A DNA stretch of 64,000 bases from Sneathiella aquimaris (GCF_026409565.1 NZ_CP112881.1:2279501-2343500), one strand, 5' to 3'; counted from the first letter of the stretch, positions 47,601 through 57,561 are shown. Translations and numbers: made by a program. The notes: generated from the letters alone by a model not told the origin.

Positions 47601-47761
47601 CCAGGGAACTGGGTGGTTATGTTCGCATTTCGAATAACAATGGACGGGTCTTCACGGCTTGGATACGTCACAAAAGTCAAGACCCCCATGATCACAATTG
47701 CCAGAACCGACAAGATCGTAATTCGCGAGTTATTCAGCGCAAATTTAGTGATATATGCCAT
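44690..47761 (-). CDS. RND efflux transporter, HAE1-type inner-membrane permease
   Basis: 1023 residues with the duplicated RND plan: helix 1 at about 12-33, a large periplasmic loop, and helices 2-6 with the proton-relay Asp in LGMLVDNGIVIAEDIG, then a second loop and helices 8-12 (GIIINNGIVLIDRIDFER). It pairs with the upstream membrane-fusion protein (28 bases) to form a drug/solvent exporter that would need a TolC-type outer-membrane partner from elsewhere. Substrate unknown. Confidence 0.93.
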   Translation of the reverse strand: MAYITKFALNNSRITILSVLAIVIMGVLTFVTYPSREDPSIVIRNANITTQFPGMSSGRVEDLLTRPLEEKIRQIPEVKHIDSDSKTGVSLIKITLHDSVDDLAPVWADLRDKMTDITSELPDGTIGPLVNDQVGETAVATIALWSDGFSLSEMKETAKNLSEKFYTLDGISKVERFGEQDERVYLYFKRSRITQLGINLNTVIATLREQNIILPGGKIDAAGQNIILEPSGNFDTVEEIENTFIDIPETDQVFRLKDLVVIQRDYIDPPKDPVYFNGKPAIIISLSIKEGINSVAFGEMLVEKVDALQQQLPWGYVLDFATFQPELVDDAVKGAVNNLYQTLVIVLVIVMLFLGVRTGLIVGSFVPITMLMSIIIMRQFDVELQRVSIAAMIIALGMLVDNGIVIAEDIGVRLKKGEDRRAAAIEASKTLAMPLLTSSLTTILFFVPMALSEGGAGEFTGSLAQVVTIVLLSSWFLSLFLTPVLCVWFMKTPKSTVPKEEGQVQTNSFKSGFEQLYRSILEAVLKFRYLFLLGMVGLLLLSGYLLNFIGKEFFPLGDRNQYLIYLDLPAGTSVKKTDAVVGRLTGWLSDQEINPQIESNIAYVGNGGPRFFLSLAAMDPDPHRAFILVTTKSTEDVDGLVAKTRRYMLDALPEARGEAKKMWMGASEAGLFQLRFVGDDSLLLRSQADNLVETLKKIPGMLVAKQNWENPVIKIIVDVDQARARQAGVTSEDVANALNIYFSGSAITEFREGNTVIPVVIQSDEKERGTINGLIDVVVFSSSRGEWVPLDQIATINGQWETARIKRRDQERAIMVTAKHQTLSAAEIFSGLDGYLAGLDIPDGHRWEIAGEVESQAEANEKLFANLPVCLGIIVLLLVWQFNSFRRPVIIFLTIPLILVGATAGLFALNALFGFMVILGFFSLAGIIINNGIVLIDRIDFERDRGQSAYDALVKACLARLQPIMITSLTTVLGLLPLIISQDPLFYAMASAMAFGLGVGTILTLAVVPTLYAVFFNIRPETG

Positions 47762-47789
47762 GCCGATATTCCCTATCCTGAACGCTGCT

Positions 47790-48878
47790 TTAATTCGCTA
47801 CAGTGGTTATTCGTTTGACTTTCTGACCATCCGACAAAAATGAAACGCCTGCAGAAACAACCAGATCCCCGGCATCAACCCCTTTCACCGCGATCAAATT
47901 CCCCCGGACCGTTTCAGGAATAACAGGACGCCGTGACAGCGTTTGAGAAGCCGGATCAAAAATATAAACAAAACTGTCTTTTAAGTTCTCCGACGCAGAA
48001 ATTGCGGTCAGGGGAATTAAAAATCCATGTTCTCCGGGCGCATTCTGGGTCACCAGTAATATCTCACCACTCATACCAGCCCGTAAAGCAGAGGGTGGTT
48101 CAATTAAACTGACTTTAACGGGAAAAACATTACCGGCACCGGCAACCCGCGAGATTTCCGTAACACGCCCCCTGACAGTTTCTCCGGGTAAGGCGCCAAA
48201 TTTTGCCGTTGCGACCATCCCCATATTGAGATTTGAAATGACATTTTCAGGCACCGAAATCGATACTTCAAGAGCGCCTTCAGCATCCAGCGACAAAATC
48301 TGCTTTCCGCCGCCAACCTCTTCATTTGGTTCAGCGAATTTCTCGGCGACGACCCCTTGATAGGGAGCCGTCAACACGGCATCCGCCCGTGCCCTTTTAG
48401 CCTGATTTAACCGGGTTGTTTTAAAGTTGACCTCGCCAAGTGCAGTTTCCAACGCATATTGCGCCTGCTCTAACGCCGCCTTACTTACCCAACCTTTTTC
48501 AAACAACTGCTTGTTGCGCTTGAAATCTTCTTCCTTTTCCGCTGCCGCGGATCTGGCCTTACCAAGCTCCGCTTCAGCCGCCTCTACATCCAACTCAAAC
48601 GGGACAGGATCCAACGTTGCAAGGGTCTGGCCTTTCTCGATTTTGTCACCAATATTAACCGAAATACTTTTTACCGTTCCGGCCAGCGGAAAGCTTAAAT
48701 TTGCGGTATTAGCAGCAATGATCTTACCTGAAAAAGTACGTTCGTTTCCGCCCGCATTCTGCGATACGTCGAACAGTTTAACCGCTCTAATCGGTTCGGA
48801 TTGGTTGATTGCGGGTTCATCACACGCACCAAGCAAAAGAGACGTAACACTGAGCAGAATAACCGACAATGACTTCAT
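47790..48878 (-). CDS. RND efflux membrane-fusion lipoprotein
   Basis: 362 residues from ATG 48878, chosen over ATG 48890 because GGAGG is five bases upstream of it. Lipobox LLLGAC gives lipidation at Cys19. The HlyD/AcrA-like pattern follows: barrel-sandwich LSFPLAGTVKSISVNIGDKIEKGQTLATLDP, coiled coil hairpin, then VVAEKFAEPNEEV, and a beta-barrel domain. First gene of the two-gene RND operon. Confidence 0.92.
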   Translation of the reverse strand: MKSLSVILLSVTSLLLGACDEPAINQSEPIRAVKLFDVSQNAGGNERTFSGKIIAANTANLSFPLAGTVKSISVNIGDKIEKGQTLATLDPVPFELDVEAAEAELGKARSAAAEKEEDFKRNKQLFEKGWVSKAALEQAQYALETALGEVNFKTTRLNQAKRARADAVLTAPYQGVVAEKFAEPNEEVGGGKQILSLDAEGALEVSISVPENVISNLNMGMVATAKFGALPGETVRGRVTEISRVAGAGNVFPVKVSLIEPPSALRAGMSGEILLVTQNAPGEHGFLIPLTAISASENLKDSFVYIFDPASQTLSRRPVIPETVRGNLIAVKGVDAGDLVVSAGVSFLSDGQKVKRITTVAN

Positions 48879-49048
48879 TCTTGCCTCCATAGGTAGCGTG
48901 AATAGCCGTTTGCAGGATTAAGCCACCACCCAGACGCAAGAACAAGTATAATCTGTCTGAAATTGCTGAATATCCAAGTCTGCTTTGCCCTCACACGATA
49001 CTGGCGAGGCCCGTTCTTACTTTTGAAATTAACCATCAGAGCGGCATC

Positions 49049-49429
49049 ATGAAAAACATCTGCAGCAAATGTGGGCAACCCAATTCAATGCCCCCTCAAG
49101 AAAGTGGACGCGGCAAGCACGCCCTGACCGTAGACAATGGGGTGCTCGCAGGATTTGGCCATAAAATCCGTTTATCACCGATCCTGTTTAGACTATTTCA
49201 CCTGTTATACAGGTATCCGTCGAAAACAATCAGTCACGACTTCATTATGCATTCTCTGTATCAGGAAAGACTGGATCAGCCGTTTAGAAGCGCTGTAAAA
49301 ATGCATATCATGAAACTGCGCCGGAAGTTGGCCCCAATCAACATTAAGATCAAATCTGATTGGGGCTATGGGTATCGATTGGAACTTCCGAAACAACCTG
49401 AAAAATCTAAAAACCGGCTTAACGACTGA
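49049..49429 (+). CDS. Orphan OmpR/PhoB-type winged helix DNA-binding protein
   Basis: 126 residues with no receiver domain. From about residue 37 it follows the Trans_reg_C fold: [38 protein letters not shown] (recognition helix) and [10 protein letters not shown] (wing). The N-terminus has [11 protein letters not shown], a CxxC that is half a zinc ribbon at most. It is divergent from the RND operon (170 bases), which it might control. Its 3' end overlaps the chemoreceptor gene by 11 bases on the opposite strand. Confidence 0.75.
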   Translation: MKNICSKCGQPNSMPPQESGRGKHALTVDNGVLAGFGHKIRLSPILFRLFHLLYRYPSKTISHDFIMHSLYQERLDQPFRSAVKMHIMKLRRKLAPINIKIKSDWGYGYRLELPKQPEKSKNRLND

Positions 49430-50543
49430 GAACCTGTGCCAGTATATCGGCTTGCGCCTTTAAATCACTGGCGACATCCTGTACTTCCTTGGCACTCTCG
49501 CTCACTTGCATCACATTCTGATTAACCTCACCAACGCTGAAAGTGACTTTTTGAACGCCCGAAGCCGCCTCCTGAACGTTTCTCGAAATTTCGTGAGTCG
49601 CCGCCCCCTGTTCTTCTACCGCAGACGCGATTGCAGACGACACCTCGCTTAACTTCCCGATTGATCCACTGATACTCCCAATGGAAGAAACTGCATTCCC
49701 TGCTGCAAGCTGGATGTCCTGCACTTGTTTTTTGATGTCATCGGTCGCTTTTTCAGTTTGTGCTGACAGGCTTTTCACCTCACTTGCAACAACAGCAAAC
49801 CCCTTGCCGGCATCTCCAGCACGGGCGGCTTCGATTGTGGCGTTCAGGGCGAGGAGTTTTGTTTGCCCTGCAATGTCATTGATCAGATTAACAACATCGC
49901 CAATTTTGTCAGACGCATCGGACAACCCAGAGACCAACTCATTGACCTCTTTCGATTGGGCAACGGCCTCTGCGGACATTGTCGCGGAATTTGAGACCTG
50001 CCTGTTGATTTCCTGAATGGAGGAATTTAATTCCTCTGCCGCGGATGCGACCGTCTGGGTGTTGTTGCCGGCTTCATCTGCTGCGGCCGCAACAGTTCTG
50101 GTTTTTTGGCTCGTCACATCAATTGTTTCTCCCATAACCGAGGAACTGGCGTTCAACTGCGCTGATGCACTGGCAATTGACTCAACCACCTCCGAGAAAC
50201 GTTTGATTTTCTGTTCAATCCCATCGGCGGCGGTATTGATCTTTTGTGCGGCATACCCGTAAGAGCCGAGCAGGCCTTCAGGTGCAATTCGTCTAAAATA
50301 CTGATTGTCAGCAATGAACCCGAGGCACGCAGTCGACTCTCGAACATAAGCGTCTGATCGATCAATCATTTCGTTGATTTTCACACATAGATGACGCTCT
50401 AAAGACATTTCGGTCGGTATGTTCTTGATCCGGCTGTCAAAATTACCCTGACAGGTATCTTCAACAACTTTGATAATTTCTAAAATTCGCTCATAGGGTA
50501 TCGATGTATCACTTGATACTTCCGTTTGTGAGTAAGCATTCAT
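49419..50543 (-). CDS. Soluble methyl-accepting chemotaxis protein
   Basis: 374 residues from ATG 50543, which overlaps the upstream PAS stop as ATGA (a GTG at 50558 is an alternative). No transmembrane segment. The C-terminal signalling hairpin is [31 protein letters not shown] with long flanking coiled coils. The N-terminal 120 residues resemble the HAMP-proximal part of Aer-like receptors rather than a sensor. With the coupled PAS protein it looks like a receptor split into two chains. Confidence 0.92.
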   Translation of the reverse strand: MNAYSQTEVSSDTSIPYERILEIIKVVEDTCQGNFDSRIKNIPTEMSLERHLCVKINEMIDRSDAYVRESTACLGFIADNQYFRRIAPEGLLGSYGYAAQKINTAADGIEQKIKRFSEVVESIASASAQLNASSSVMGETIDVTSQKTRTVAAAADEAGNNTQTVASAAEELNSSIQEINRQVSNSATMSAEAVAQSKEVNELVSGLSDASDKIGDVVNLINDIAGQTKLLALNATIEAARAGDAGKGFAVVASEVKSLSAQTEKATDDIKKQVQDIQLAAGNAVSSIGSISGSIGKLSEVSSAIASAVEEQGAATHEISRNVQEAASGVQKVTFSVGEVNQNVMQVSESAKEVQDVASDLKAQADILAQVLSR

Positions 50544-51067
50544 TGTGGCACTCCCCACATGATTGACGAGACAAATTCGTCATAGGATTTTCCGGCCTTC
50601 GTCAGCATTCCGTTCAAATGAGCGACAGAGTTCTGAATTCCTGTTTTTCGATCAGAAGAACGAGCTTCAATGGTATTTAGCTCCTCATACAAAGGTTCAA
50701 TCGTAGATTTGATCACGGTATGATCTGGAACTCGTCTCGTTGAATGATATCCATTAACGCGCCCATCGTCATAACTTGGCGTAACATGTGCGACAACCCA
50801 GTAATGATCTCCGCTTTTTGTTGCGTTGACAACATAGGCAAAAATCTCCTGTCCGTTTGCAATCTGTCGCCAAAAAAGTTCGAAAACCCCTCGCGGCATA
50901 TTTTCGTGCCGGATCAGATTGTGGGGCTGGCCAATAACTTCAGCCTCATCATATCCCGCGATTTCTAAAAAAGTGTGATTGGCATATGTAATATGCCCTT
51001 TTAAATTGGTTTTGCTCACAATCAGATCATTCTGATCAAAGAAAACCTCTGTCCCCTTGTAATTCAC
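50540..51067 (-). CDS. PAS domain sensor protein, Aer-like
   Basis: 175 residues from GTG 51067, with GGGGGA about nine bases upstream (TTG 51088 is an alternative). A single PAS fold of the Aer type: [37 protein letters not shown] and [27 protein letters not shown]. In Aer this domain binds FAD and reports redox or oxygen status. It has no membrane anchor and is translationally coupled (ATGA) to the soluble chemoreceptor gene, so redox or energy taxis by a two-protein receptor is inferred. Confidence 0.85.
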   Translation of the reverse strand: MNYKGTEVFFDQNDLIVSKTNLKGHITYANHTFLEIAGYDEAEVIGQPHNLIRHENMPRGVFELFWRQIANGQEIFAYVVNATKSGDHYWVVAHVTPSYDDGRVNGYHSTRRVPDHTVIKSTIEPLYEELNTIEARSSDRKTGIQNSVAHLNGMLTKAGKSYDEFVSSIMWGVPQ

Positions 51068-51567
51068 TTTTCCATTCCCCCGATACAACCGAAACAGTCT
51101 ATCAAAAACCGATCGATTACTTCAAAAACCCTGTCTTGGTAGAATTAAATTTTTTAAATTTTGTGTTTTATAGGGAGAGATTGGGAATCTATTGTTAATT
51201 AATAGTAAATCTATATTTATACAATTATAGTCTATTCTTATATAAAAATTATTGTTATTTGCTAATTATATAACCAAAACAAATAAAAATTACGACATAA
51301 AGCCTATGAAGAAAGTTAAAATTTTGGATAAAATTTTAGAAAACCGCCCCCAAAAGATCTAGTTTTTGAGTGGGTTGTCACTTTAGAAAATAAAAATAAA
51401 AAAACTTCAAAAATTACGGAGAATCTTTCAGTGCCGGTAAAAAAATACCGCTCGCACACCTCCAGAATACCAGCTGAAGAATCATCTCCACCAATTTTAT
51501 AATTGATGGTTTTCGAAACCGTATAAACAGGTTAGGCTGTCTTATCCGGTTACAAGAAAAAGAGAAA
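51068..51567. other. 500-base AT-rich intergenic region
   Basis: Between the divergent PAS and iron alcohol dehydrogenase genes. It is strongly AT-rich, mostly from 51130 to 51420. A five-pair repeat CTATT (51189-51193) / AATAG (51201-51205) is the only symmetry I noted. I see no gene, RNA or known operator; it likely holds both promoters. Confidence 0.5.
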
Positions 51568-52728
51568 ATGACCCCATTTACATTTAACACCACACCGCAG
51601 CTGATTTGTAATCCTGGCGCCATGTCAGGCTTGGGTGAGCTCGTGAAATCCAGCATTGGAAACCATATCCTGATCGTAACCGATCCGGGGATTGTTAAAT
51701 ATGGCCTCCTCGAAACAGCTTTGAAAAGCTTAAAAGCAGCAGACATTCAGGTTTCCATCTTTGAGGATGTTGAGGCGGACCCAAAAGAAAGCATTATCCT
51801 CGCTGCGACAAAAATCGCCTTGGAGCGCAAGGTAGATGCGATCATTGGCTTGGGCGGCGGCTCATCCATGGATGTCGCCAAGCTGGTTGCCCTGCTGGCA
51901 AAGGGAGATGAACAACTCGGTGATGTTTACGGGATCGATATGATTAAGGGAAATCGTTTGCCACTTGTTCTGATACCGACGACCGCCGGAACCGGTTCTG
52001 AAGTAACACCCATTTCTATTGTAACTGTCGGTGCAGAAACCAAAAAAGGTGTGGTTTCCCGCAAACTGTTGCCAGACATAGCCATATTGGACGCTGATCT
52101 GACCTTGGGGTTGCCGCCGCATGTGACAGCCGCTACCGGGATCGATGCAATGGTACACGCCATCGAAGCCTTTACCTCTCGCGGTGCGAACAATAACCCT
52201 CTTTCGGCAACATTAGGAAAAGAAGCCCTCAGACTTCTAGGTGCCAATATCCGAACAGCCGTCAAAGAAGGTCAAAACCGCGAAGCCCGCTCAAACATGT
52301 TGTTAGGTGCCTGCCTTGCCGGACAGGCATTCGCCAATTCACCTGTCGCTGCTGTTCATGCTCTTGCCTATCCGATCGGTGGAATTTTCCATGTTCCCCA
52401 TGGACTTTCGAACGCGCTGGTTCTTCCGGAAGTAATGCGGTTCAATGCACCGGAATGTGGGGAAGATTATGCGGCTCTGGCGCCGTTGGTTTTTCCGGAT
52501 ATCGACCAGACAGGCGGTTCACAAAAAATATGTCAGGACTTCATTGACCGCCTTGCTGACCTGTCGCGGGAACTTGGGCTCGAAACTACTTTGCGCGAAG
52601 TCGGCATTCAAGAACAGGACCTTGTTAAACTGGCGGATGCGGCGATGGAGCAAACACGACTTCTGGTCAATAATCCACGGCCCGTCACGCATCAGGATGC
52701 CCTGACCATCTATCAGAAAGCGCTTTAA
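51568..52728 (+). CDS. Iron-containing alcohol dehydrogenase
   Basis: A 386-residue group III dehydrogenase. NAD-binding GLGGGSSMDVAKLVA, PTTAGTGSEVTPI, iron ligands in ATGIDAMVHAIEAF (Asp and His), then AVHALAYPIGGIFHVPHGLSNALVLPEVMRFN (two His). Length matches the 380-390 norm. It reduces or oxidises a small aldehyde or alcohol in the cytoplasm. The next gene starts three bases later, so it is co-transcribed with a thioesterase. Confidence 0.93.
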   Translation: MTPFTFNTTPQLICNPGAMSGLGELVKSSIGNHILIVTDPGIVKYGLLETALKSLKAADIQVSIFEDVEADPKESIILAATKIALERKVDAIIGLGGGSSMDVAKLVALLAKGDEQLGDVYGIDMIKGNRLPLVLIPTTAGTGSEVTPISIVTVGAETKKGVVSRKLLPDIAILDADLTLGLPPHVTAATGIDAMVHAIEAFTSRGANNNPLSATLGKEALRLLGANIRTAVKEGQNREARSNMLLGACLAGQAFANSPVAAVHALAYPIGGIFHVPHGLSNALVLPEVMRFNAPECGEDYAALAPLVFPDIDQTGGSQKICQDFIDRLADLSRELGLETTLREVGIQEQDLVKLADAAMEQTRLLVNNPRPVTHQDALTIYQKAL

Positions 52729-52731
52729 TTT

Positions 52732-53169
52732 ATGAACGCCAGAAAAGATCTGAGTTCCCGCAGGGATTATCCGCATTTCCTGACCATCCCAACACGCTGG
52801 ATGGATAATGACGCCTATGGACATGTGAATAATGTTCAGTATTACAGTTACTTCGATACCGCCGTGAACCAGTTTCTTGTGGTAAACGGTGCGCTGGATA
52901 TTCAAAAAAGTACAGTGATTGGTCTTGTTGTCGAAACACAGTGTCGTTACTCGAAAAGCATCGTCTTCCCCGATATTGTGACAGCGGGCGTCCGAGTCGC
53001 CCATATGGGAAATAGTTCCGTACGATACGAAATCGCCTTATTCAGGGATAAGGAACAGGAAGCCGCCGCTGAAGGTCACTTTATCCACGTATATGTGGAC
53101 CGAATAACCAACCGCCCTGTTCCCTTACCTCAATTTATGAGAGATATCCTCAAAACCATTGCTGTTTAA
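52732..53169 (+). CDS. Hotdog thioesterase (4-hydroxybenzoyl-CoA thioesterase-like)
   Basis: 145 residues, one hotdog domain with the catalytic motif DNDAYGHVNNVQYYSYFD (Asp in the D-x-x-G-H-V-N-N pattern). The 4HBT family hydrolyses acyl- or aroyl-CoA; substrate unknown. Three-base gap after the iron alcohol dehydrogenase suggests the two act on one pathway. Confidence 0.87.
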   Translation: MNARKDLSSRRDYPHFLTIPTRWMDNDAYGHVNNVQYYSYFDTAVNQFLVVNGALDIQKSTVIGLVVETQCRYSKSIVFPDIVTAGVRVAHMGNSSVRYEIALFRDKEQEAAAEGHFIHVYVDRITNRPVPLPQFMRDILKTIAV

Positions 53170-53181
53170 TCAGGCATATCT

Positions 53182-53964
53182 TTATATTTTAGAAAAATCC
53201 CCGCTTCGCCCTAATCCTGAGGCGAAGCGCGCCGCCCCTGTTTGTGCTTCCTGTTTCAAGGCTTTTTCGCCCTCCACTCCTTCAAGACGAAGGGCGTCTT
53301 CCACACTCATCCCCCATTGCCGGTAAGACGTCAACCGGTCCCCCTGCAAACAGGTTTGCGGGAACGAACATAATTGTTCCGCCAATTTAACCGCTTCCGT
53401 ATAAGCCTCTCCTTCCGCCGCCAGACGGTTCGCCAGGCCCATCCGTTCAGCTTCGCCTGCGTCCACTTCACGCCCGGTCAAAATCATATCAAGCGCCCTG
53501 CTATGGCCAATCAATCGAGGTAAACGAACGGTACCGCCATCAATTAACGGAACGCCCCAGCGACGGCAGAAAACGCCGAAACGGGCGGCTTCAGCAACCA
53601 CTCTCAGATCACACCACAGCGCAAGTTCGAGCCCTCCCGCGACGGCATATCCCTCTATCGCAGCGATAACGGGTTTACTGAGAAGTCTGCGTGTCGGCCC
53701 CATCACCCCATCACCCTCCGGTTCGTAAGAAAGCTCACTTGAAGACAGGGATTTCAAATCAAACCCGGCACAGAAATATTTTCCCGCTCCCCGCAGGATT
53801 GCAACCGATTGGCTATCGTCGGCATCGAAATTATCAAAAGCCTCAAGCAAAAGCTGTCCCGTGCGATAATCCACTGCGTTACGCCGTTCTGGCCGATTTA
53901 TTGTTACTGTGGTGATGGCACCCTTTTTTTCAACCAAAACGGTTTCGTTTTCTTGTGCTGGCAT
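53182..53964 (-). CDS. Enoyl-CoA hydratase/isomerase family protein
   Basis: 260 residues from ATG 53964 (AGGAAG upstream); an in-frame start at 54033 has no site. Crotonase pattern: INRPERRNAVDYRTGQ, oxyanion loop KYFCAGFDLKSL, AIEGYAVAGGLELALWCDLRV and WGVPLIDGGTVRLPRLIG. The position usually holding a catalytic Glu reads as Val/Pro-Leu-Ile-Asp, so hydratase activity is uncertain and isomerase or lyase activity is possible. It lies on the minus strand after the DUF3299 gene but with a 74-base gap. Confidence 0.86.
   Translation of the reverse strand: MPAQENETVLVEKKGAITTVTINRPERRNAVDYRTGQLLLEAFDNFDADDSQSVAILRGAGKYFCAGFDLKSLSSSELSYEPEGDGVMGPTRRLLSKPVIAAIEGYAVAGGLELALWCDLRVVAEAARFGVFCRRWGVPLIDGGTVRLPRLIGHSRALDMILTGREVDAGEAERMGLANRLAAEGEAYTEAVKLAEQLCSFPQTCLQGDRLTSYRQWGMSVEDALRLEGVEGEKALKQEAQTGAARFASGLGRSGDFSKI
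53202..53229 (-). terminator. Hairpin inside the 3' end of the enoyl-CoA hydratase gene
   Basis: CGCTTCGCC (53202-53210) and GGCGAAGCG (53221-53229) form a perfect nine-pair stem in the last codons; on the minus strand it is followed by GGGGATTTTTC. It may be the transcript end overlapping the coding region, or simply codon-encoded symmetry. Confidence 0.4.
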
Positions 53965-54038
53965 GGCGGCTTCCTGATTTTTTGTAAGTTTCGTTGCCCA
54001 GAGGATACCCCGAAGCCGAAAACCGTCAACCATACAAC

Positions 54039-54560
54039 TTACAGCGTTGTCGCGTTTTCCAGAAAATAGAAGACACCGGTTTCCTGTTCATATCGCACAG
54101 ATAACGTGCCACGGATTGTAATCGGGTCGAAGGAGAAAGCGATGCCCTTTGGCGCGATCACTTCAATCACATTTTCGGGGCCGATATGATAATGATACGG
54201 ACAGCTTAATGGATACGGTCCGATTAAAAAATTCTTCTGTTCTGCTGTTTGCTCCAAGGGAAACATATATCCCATGATTGTAACCGTGGTTCCATCCAGA
54301 TTTCTAACATCATCGCCATAAACTGGTTTTAAGTAACAGGTATCATATCCGTCTTTTTCGGTCTTGCAGACTTCAAAGGATTTTGTCGCTGCAAAGATCG
54401 TCCAGGGAACTGCATCCCCCGTTACCGCAAGCGGTTTCCAGTTTTGTTCAAAATCCAACCGTTCCTGCTCGGTCAGTTCCTGTTCACTTAAGGCTTGAAC
54501 CTGCAACGAACCGGCAAATGAAAACATCAGGATCAGGCTCAAATAGAAAAATTGCTTCAC
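54039..54560 (-). CDS. DUF3299 periplasmic protein of the zinc locus
   Basis: 173 residues from GTG 54560, which overlaps the permease stop as GTGA. Signal peptide (MKQFFYLSLILMFSFAGSL, cleavage near residue 23). DUF3299 pattern: GTTVTIMGYMFPLEQTAEQKNFLIGPY, then SCPYHYHIGPENVIEV, where the usual Cys/His cluster is Cys-x2-His-x-His and may bind metal. Last gene of the ZnuA-like/ATPase/permease operon. DUF3299 proteins recur beside LolD/FtsX-like zinc-linked ABC genes; biochemical role unknown. Confidence 0.82.
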   Translation of the reverse strand: MKQFFYLSLILMFSFAGSLQVQALSEQELTEQERLDFEQNWKPLAVTGDAVPWTIFAATKSFEVCKTEKDGYDTCYLKPVYGDDVRNLDGTTVTIMGYMFPLEQTAEQKNFLIGPYPLSCPYHYHIGPENVIEVIAPKGIAFSFDPITIRGTLSVRYEQETGVFYFLENATTL

Positions 54561-55744
54561 ACCTGCCCCCCCATCAAGGAATGCCGAATGTCGATTTTAT
54601 AGGCCCTATAGGCCGGCACAAGGCAGATAAGCGCTGATATAACCACAACACTTCCCCATAAATAGAAAAGCTCTGCCTTGTGAAGGAGGGTTTCAACATT
54701 CAGTCCCTCTCCTTTCAGAAATACAGTTACCAAAATTTCAAAACCTACCAGCCCGCCAATACCCCCTAGGATACTACCAATAACGGCAATAAAAAGACCC
54801 TGCATCAAAACAATGGCAAAAATTTTGGAAGGCCGCGCCCCCAGAACACGATAAAGAGCCAAGTCGTATTTACGCTGCTGGATCGCGGACAATAGTCCAA
54901 CAAAAACACCGCCCAGTGACAATAACAGCAACCCTCCTCCGATCCAATTCAACACCGTTTGACCGATACCGATCATGGATGAAAGTCGTGTCATCGCCAA
55001 GGAGGGACTAACCGCCTGGAACGGTGTTTGGGTATTAATTTGACGCGGCAAACCATAGGCAGCCGCCCGGGTTCGATAAAAGACCAGCAAGGCTGTGATC
55101 TCTGGCTTGGATGCCGTACCCTCCGATTGGTGAATATCCAGCACCGATTGCACGGGTGTTACAATCAAACGGTCAATGATACGGCCTGTTGGCTTTAAAA
55201 TTCCAACCACACGATACGGGTGGTCGTCATGACGATGCGCGCCTTTCTGCCCGACAAGACCATGGTTCCCCGAAAAGGCAGAGCCTATGACCATCCCCGT
55301 TTCTTGCGCTACGGTAGAACCAAGAACCACCTGCATCGGATTTTGCCATATGCCGCCGTTTGCAAATTCAGATTCAAAATATTCCAGATATTCTGAGCTG
55401 GTGCCGACGATCCGCCGCCCCCTATATTGATCCCCAAGTGCGAGCGGAATGACTTTCCTGACATGTCGGTTCTGCTTTATCGCCATAGCCCGTTTATAAT
55501 CGATATTTCCAGGGGGAATATCCAGATGATAAATTGACGACAGGACCAGCTGTAACGGACTTCCTTTAGCACCAACCACAAGGTCAATTTCGGCGGCTTC
55601 GTTGAGAAAGCGATGCTGCAAGTAGTCAGAAAAAAGCAGCAATAAAGTAACCATCGCCATTCCAACAGCCATGGAAACGATATGAAGGGTTGTCGCGAAA
55701 GGCCTAAAGCGTAAATACTGCAAGCAAAGCGTTACAAGGGTCAT
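54557..55744 (-). CDS. FtsX/MacB-type ABC permease of the zinc locus
   Basis: 395 residues from ATG 55744, overlapping the ATPase stop as ATGA. One N-terminal transmembrane helix (about 17-40), a periplasmic domain of about 220 residues, then three C-terminal helices starting near IGGGLLLLSLGGVFVGLLSA: the FtsX/MacB/LolC arrangement, not the eight-helix ZnuB fold. The periplasmic domain carries HRHDDH at residues 170-175 in GQKGAHRHDDHPYRVVGIL, a possible metal site. It contains LYRVLGARPSKIFAIVLMQG, the conserved FtsX cytoplasmic loop. Confidence 0.88.
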   Translation of the reverse strand: MTLVTLCLQYLRFRPFATTLHIVSMAVGMAMVTLLLLFSDYLQHRFLNEAAEIDLVVGAKGSPLQLVLSSIYHLDIPPGNIDYKRAMAIKQNRHVRKVIPLALGDQYRGRRIVGTSSEYLEYFESEFANGGIWQNPMQVVLGSTVAQETGMVIGSAFSGNHGLVGQKGAHRHDDHPYRVVGILKPTGRIIDRLIVTPVQSVLDIHQSEGTASKPEITALLVFYRTRAAAYGLPRQINTQTPFQAVSPSLAMTRLSSMIGIGQTVLNWIGGGLLLLSLGGVFVGLLSAIQQRKYDLALYRVLGARPSKIFAIVLMQGLFIAVIGSILGGIGGLVGFEILVTVFLKGEGLNVETLLHKAELFYLWGSVVVISALICLVPAYRAYKIDIRHSLMGGQV

Positions 55745-56391
55745 GCTTTTTCCCAAATTTTTAGATCCAGTCGCTGATCATTTGGAAACATCGCTTTCAA
55801 GCGACTGTCATGGGTGACGATGATAAGGGACGCCCCAACTTTCTCCGCCTCTGCCTTCAGTAGATTGACAGAAAGATTTGCTGAATTATCGTCCAGCGCA
55901 GAAGTTGGCTCATCACACAAGATCCATTTAGGACGCCCGATAACGGCTCTGGCAATGGCAACCCTCTGACTTTCACCGCCGCTCAATATACTGGCTTTCT
56001 TTTGCAAGAGATGGCCTATTTCCAACCGTTCAAGCAACGAAATGATCGCTCCTTCTTCGGGCTCTCTGCCGCTCATCAAGCCAGGCAGCATCAAATTCTT
56101 TTCCACAGTCAGAAACGGAACCATGTGATGGGATTGGAACACAAACCCCATATTGGTTCCGCGAAACCTGTCCACCTCAGTGGCAGACAGGTGATGAAAA
56201 GGAACACCATTAAAATGAATAGTGCCTTCAGTGACCGGGATCAGCCCCGCCAAAAGTGACAAAAGCGTAGTTTTTCCAGAACCGGACGGCCCATGAACAA
56301 GCAGATGAGCTCCCGACTCCAAGGTGACATTCACATCCCTTAATATATGTTGATTATCAAAATGATAGAATACTTTGTTACATTCCAGCAT
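55741..56391 (-). CDS. LolD/MacB-type ABC ATPase of the zinc locus
   Basis: A 216-residue ATPase: Walker A GPSGSGKTT, Q-loop VFQSHHMVPFLTV, signature LSGGESQR, Walker B WILCDEPTSALD, H-loop IIVTHDSR. The MFQSH..P-type Q-loop and TSALD D-loop match LolD/MacB/FtsE ATPases rather than ZnuC. It starts three bases after the ZnuA-like stop and overlaps the permease gene, so the three parts are co-translated. Confidence 0.92.
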   Translation of the reverse strand: MLECNKVFYHFDNQHILRDVNVTLESGAHLLVHGPSGSGKTTLLSLLAGLIPVTEGTIHFNGVPFHHLSATEVDRFRGTNMGFVFQSHHMVPFLTVEKNLMLPGLMSGREPEEGAIISLLERLEIGHLLQKKASILSGGESQRVAIARAVIGRPKWILCDEPTSALDDNSANLSVNLLKAEAEKVGASLIIVTHDSRLKAMFPNDQRLDLKIWEKA

Positions 56392-56394
56392 AAT

Positions 56395-57540
<1,146 letters not shown>

Positions 57541-57561
57541 CACTTTACCTAAAAAATTTTG

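Noticed and set aside
44690-48878. RND pair as a heavy-metal (CusAB-like) exporter
   Set aside because: The permease carries the HAE1-type relay motif and no Met-rich metal path is evident.
51414-51746. 110-codon minus-strand frame over the iron alcohol dehydrogenase start
   Set aside because: Overlaps the 5' end of a confident gene and the AT-rich leader; no ribosome-binding site.
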